Shown: positions 62,714 through 64,000 of the stretch, in pieces
Layout of the letters: every line of letters begins with the position of its first letter
Position numbering within the stretch: position 1 is the first letter of the stretch
Source of the DNA: Euwallacea fornicatus
Lineage: Eukaryota; Arthropoda; Insecta; Coleoptera; Curculionidae
DNA length: 64,000 bases
Assembly: GCF_040115645.1 (NCBI RefSeq)
Contig: NC_089544.1
Span: 1,922,001 to 1,986,000 of the forward strand
Direction: 5' to 3'
Notes under the pieces: model-generated
The model's database searches: none
Told to the model about the DNA's origin: nothing
What the model saw: only the letters and a program-made list of their open reading frames with translations
Translations under genes and position numbers: made by a program

Positions 62714-64000
62714 TGAAAATTGTTAGGAATCAATCAGTTCGTTTAGGGGAAACATTTTCATATCGCTTTCATTCAACTCGAAATTGTGTTTTTCTTGCAT
62801 AACGAAAGACTCTTCTCCATGAAAGAAGGTCGATATTTCCAAACGTAATATTTTATGCCAGAATTTAAATACACAAACAGCCTTGTTAGCGATTAATTAC
62901 GCATACATGAATGTACTAAAAATCATGATGGGCTGAGATGCAATTGCGAAGTGCATGATGAACCGTCTTCCATTTCACGTAATATAAGTATTTGTAAATG
63001 TAATAAAGTTACTTTTGTAAGCAAAGATAGCCACAGCATTATTCTTAATGGATTGTTTGTGACTGTAATAAAGGAATATTCATCTAAGTACAACAAAGAG
63101 ACTTATTAATATTCCCAATACCCGGTTTCCCTCGAAGAAGCATATAAATCTTTGGACCAATGAGCCCTTAGCGGGTGTAGTACTAAAATTGTCATGCGCG
63201 CGTCACTGAAGTATCTAAGACGTGAGTCAGAAGTACTTCTTAACTGCGGTGTTCTCTCCTCAATTAGATCTGATTAAATTGTAATCAACTTACCTAACTT
63301 ACTTTACTTATCCTTCAGAGAGTGACGCACGTCTAAGCACCAACAGCGTGAGCATCACAACTTTCACTTTCACTTTGGCCACAGTCACTACTAAGCACTA
63401 CTCTAAATAAGGGTCACATTAACACGCACTTTAACGCATTAAATGTCGTCTTTGAAACAAAAGAACACCCGAAAATCCCGATTAACGGTACCAGATTACT
63501 AACATCTTCTCCGTCGCCCCGCTGACACACGACTGAATCAACCAAGAAACGATGTCGGTGCGGAAGTTTATAAAAAAAATCTTAAATCGGCCCTTTACGA
63601 AGGTACGAGTCATAGACCGAACGATAACAGCGGTACAATGGATTTCAAACATGCAAAAAACCTCACAGCTGGTCGAAGCAAGGTAACGATATGCGAAACG
63701 GAATAATACAGGGTGCGCCCAATACGAAAATATAACAAAACTCTGAAAAATTATGTTTTAAAACTATAAAAACCGAATTGAAATAAAACCTCACATCTTC
63801 TTAGAGGGAAAATGACCCTGTACTTTGCCCCCGTATGCATATAATGGAAATTGGTACTTTTAAGTAATGTTGCAAGTGAGACACTCAGTAAGTGTGAGTT
63901 CCCAAAACGGGCATGTAACATCTTATATTAGAACATAAGCAAATTATGAATGTACTTATTAGTTATAATTAATAATCACAATAGAACCTATTAAATTAAA
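62714..64000. other. Right-hand flank, no gene recognised
   Basis: Downstream of the PARG-like stop there is an AATAAA at 63002-63007, a candidate poly(A) signal. An ACAGGGTGCGCCC motif at about 63708-63720 belongs to the dispersed repeat family. No coding exon was identified to the window edge. Confidence 0.45.

Overview
This is an AT-rich stretch of an animal nuclear genome: multi-exon genes on both strands, short GT-AG introns, simple repeats and decayed transposon fragments. A pickpocket-type DEG/ENaC channel gene, a MADF/BESS protein and DREF-like promoter motifs indicate an insect. The many copies of a TATACAGGGTGTCC-like motif suggest a beetle, but that is only an inference. Gene models were built by hand from splice sites. 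For most genes the exon lengths sum to whole codons with matching phases.

Layout: (1) 193-11631, minus: ELYS/AHCTF1-like nucleoporin, with a beta-propeller, helical ELYS domain and long disordered tail. (2) 12772-15381, plus: tRNA-dihydrouridine synthase DUS3L. (3) 15858-18945, minus: TMEM242 homologue, with a same-strand MADF/BESS gene (16519-17436) inside its first intron and possibly sharing its first exon. (4) 19849-27538, minus: pickpocket sodium channel whose five 3'-terminal exons are present twice. (5) 31311-35537, plus: uncharacterised coiled-coil protein, perhaps SIX6OS1-like. (6) 37080-41312, plus: RAD50, 1298 aa. (7) 43259-49734, plus: 18-exon divergent stromalin (STAG/SA) cohesin subunit, 1064 aa. 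(8) 50231-52703, minus: ACSF2-like acyl-CoA synthetase, first exon not found. (9) 55948-62713, plus: 887-aa PARG-like protein with a mutated catalytic signature and a roughly 430-aa insert.

Several neighbours concern chromosomes or the nucleus: ELYS (nuclear pore and chromatin), RAD50 (break repair), the stromalin (cohesion), the PARG-like protein (ADP-ribose) and perhaps the coiled-coil gene (meiosis). Nothing in the sequence shows they are co-regulated.

Most notable: the duplicated, phase-matched 3' half of the pickpocket gene, which predicts two channels with one shared N-terminal half and two different pores; the apparently catalytically dead PARG paralogue; and the divergent stromalin.
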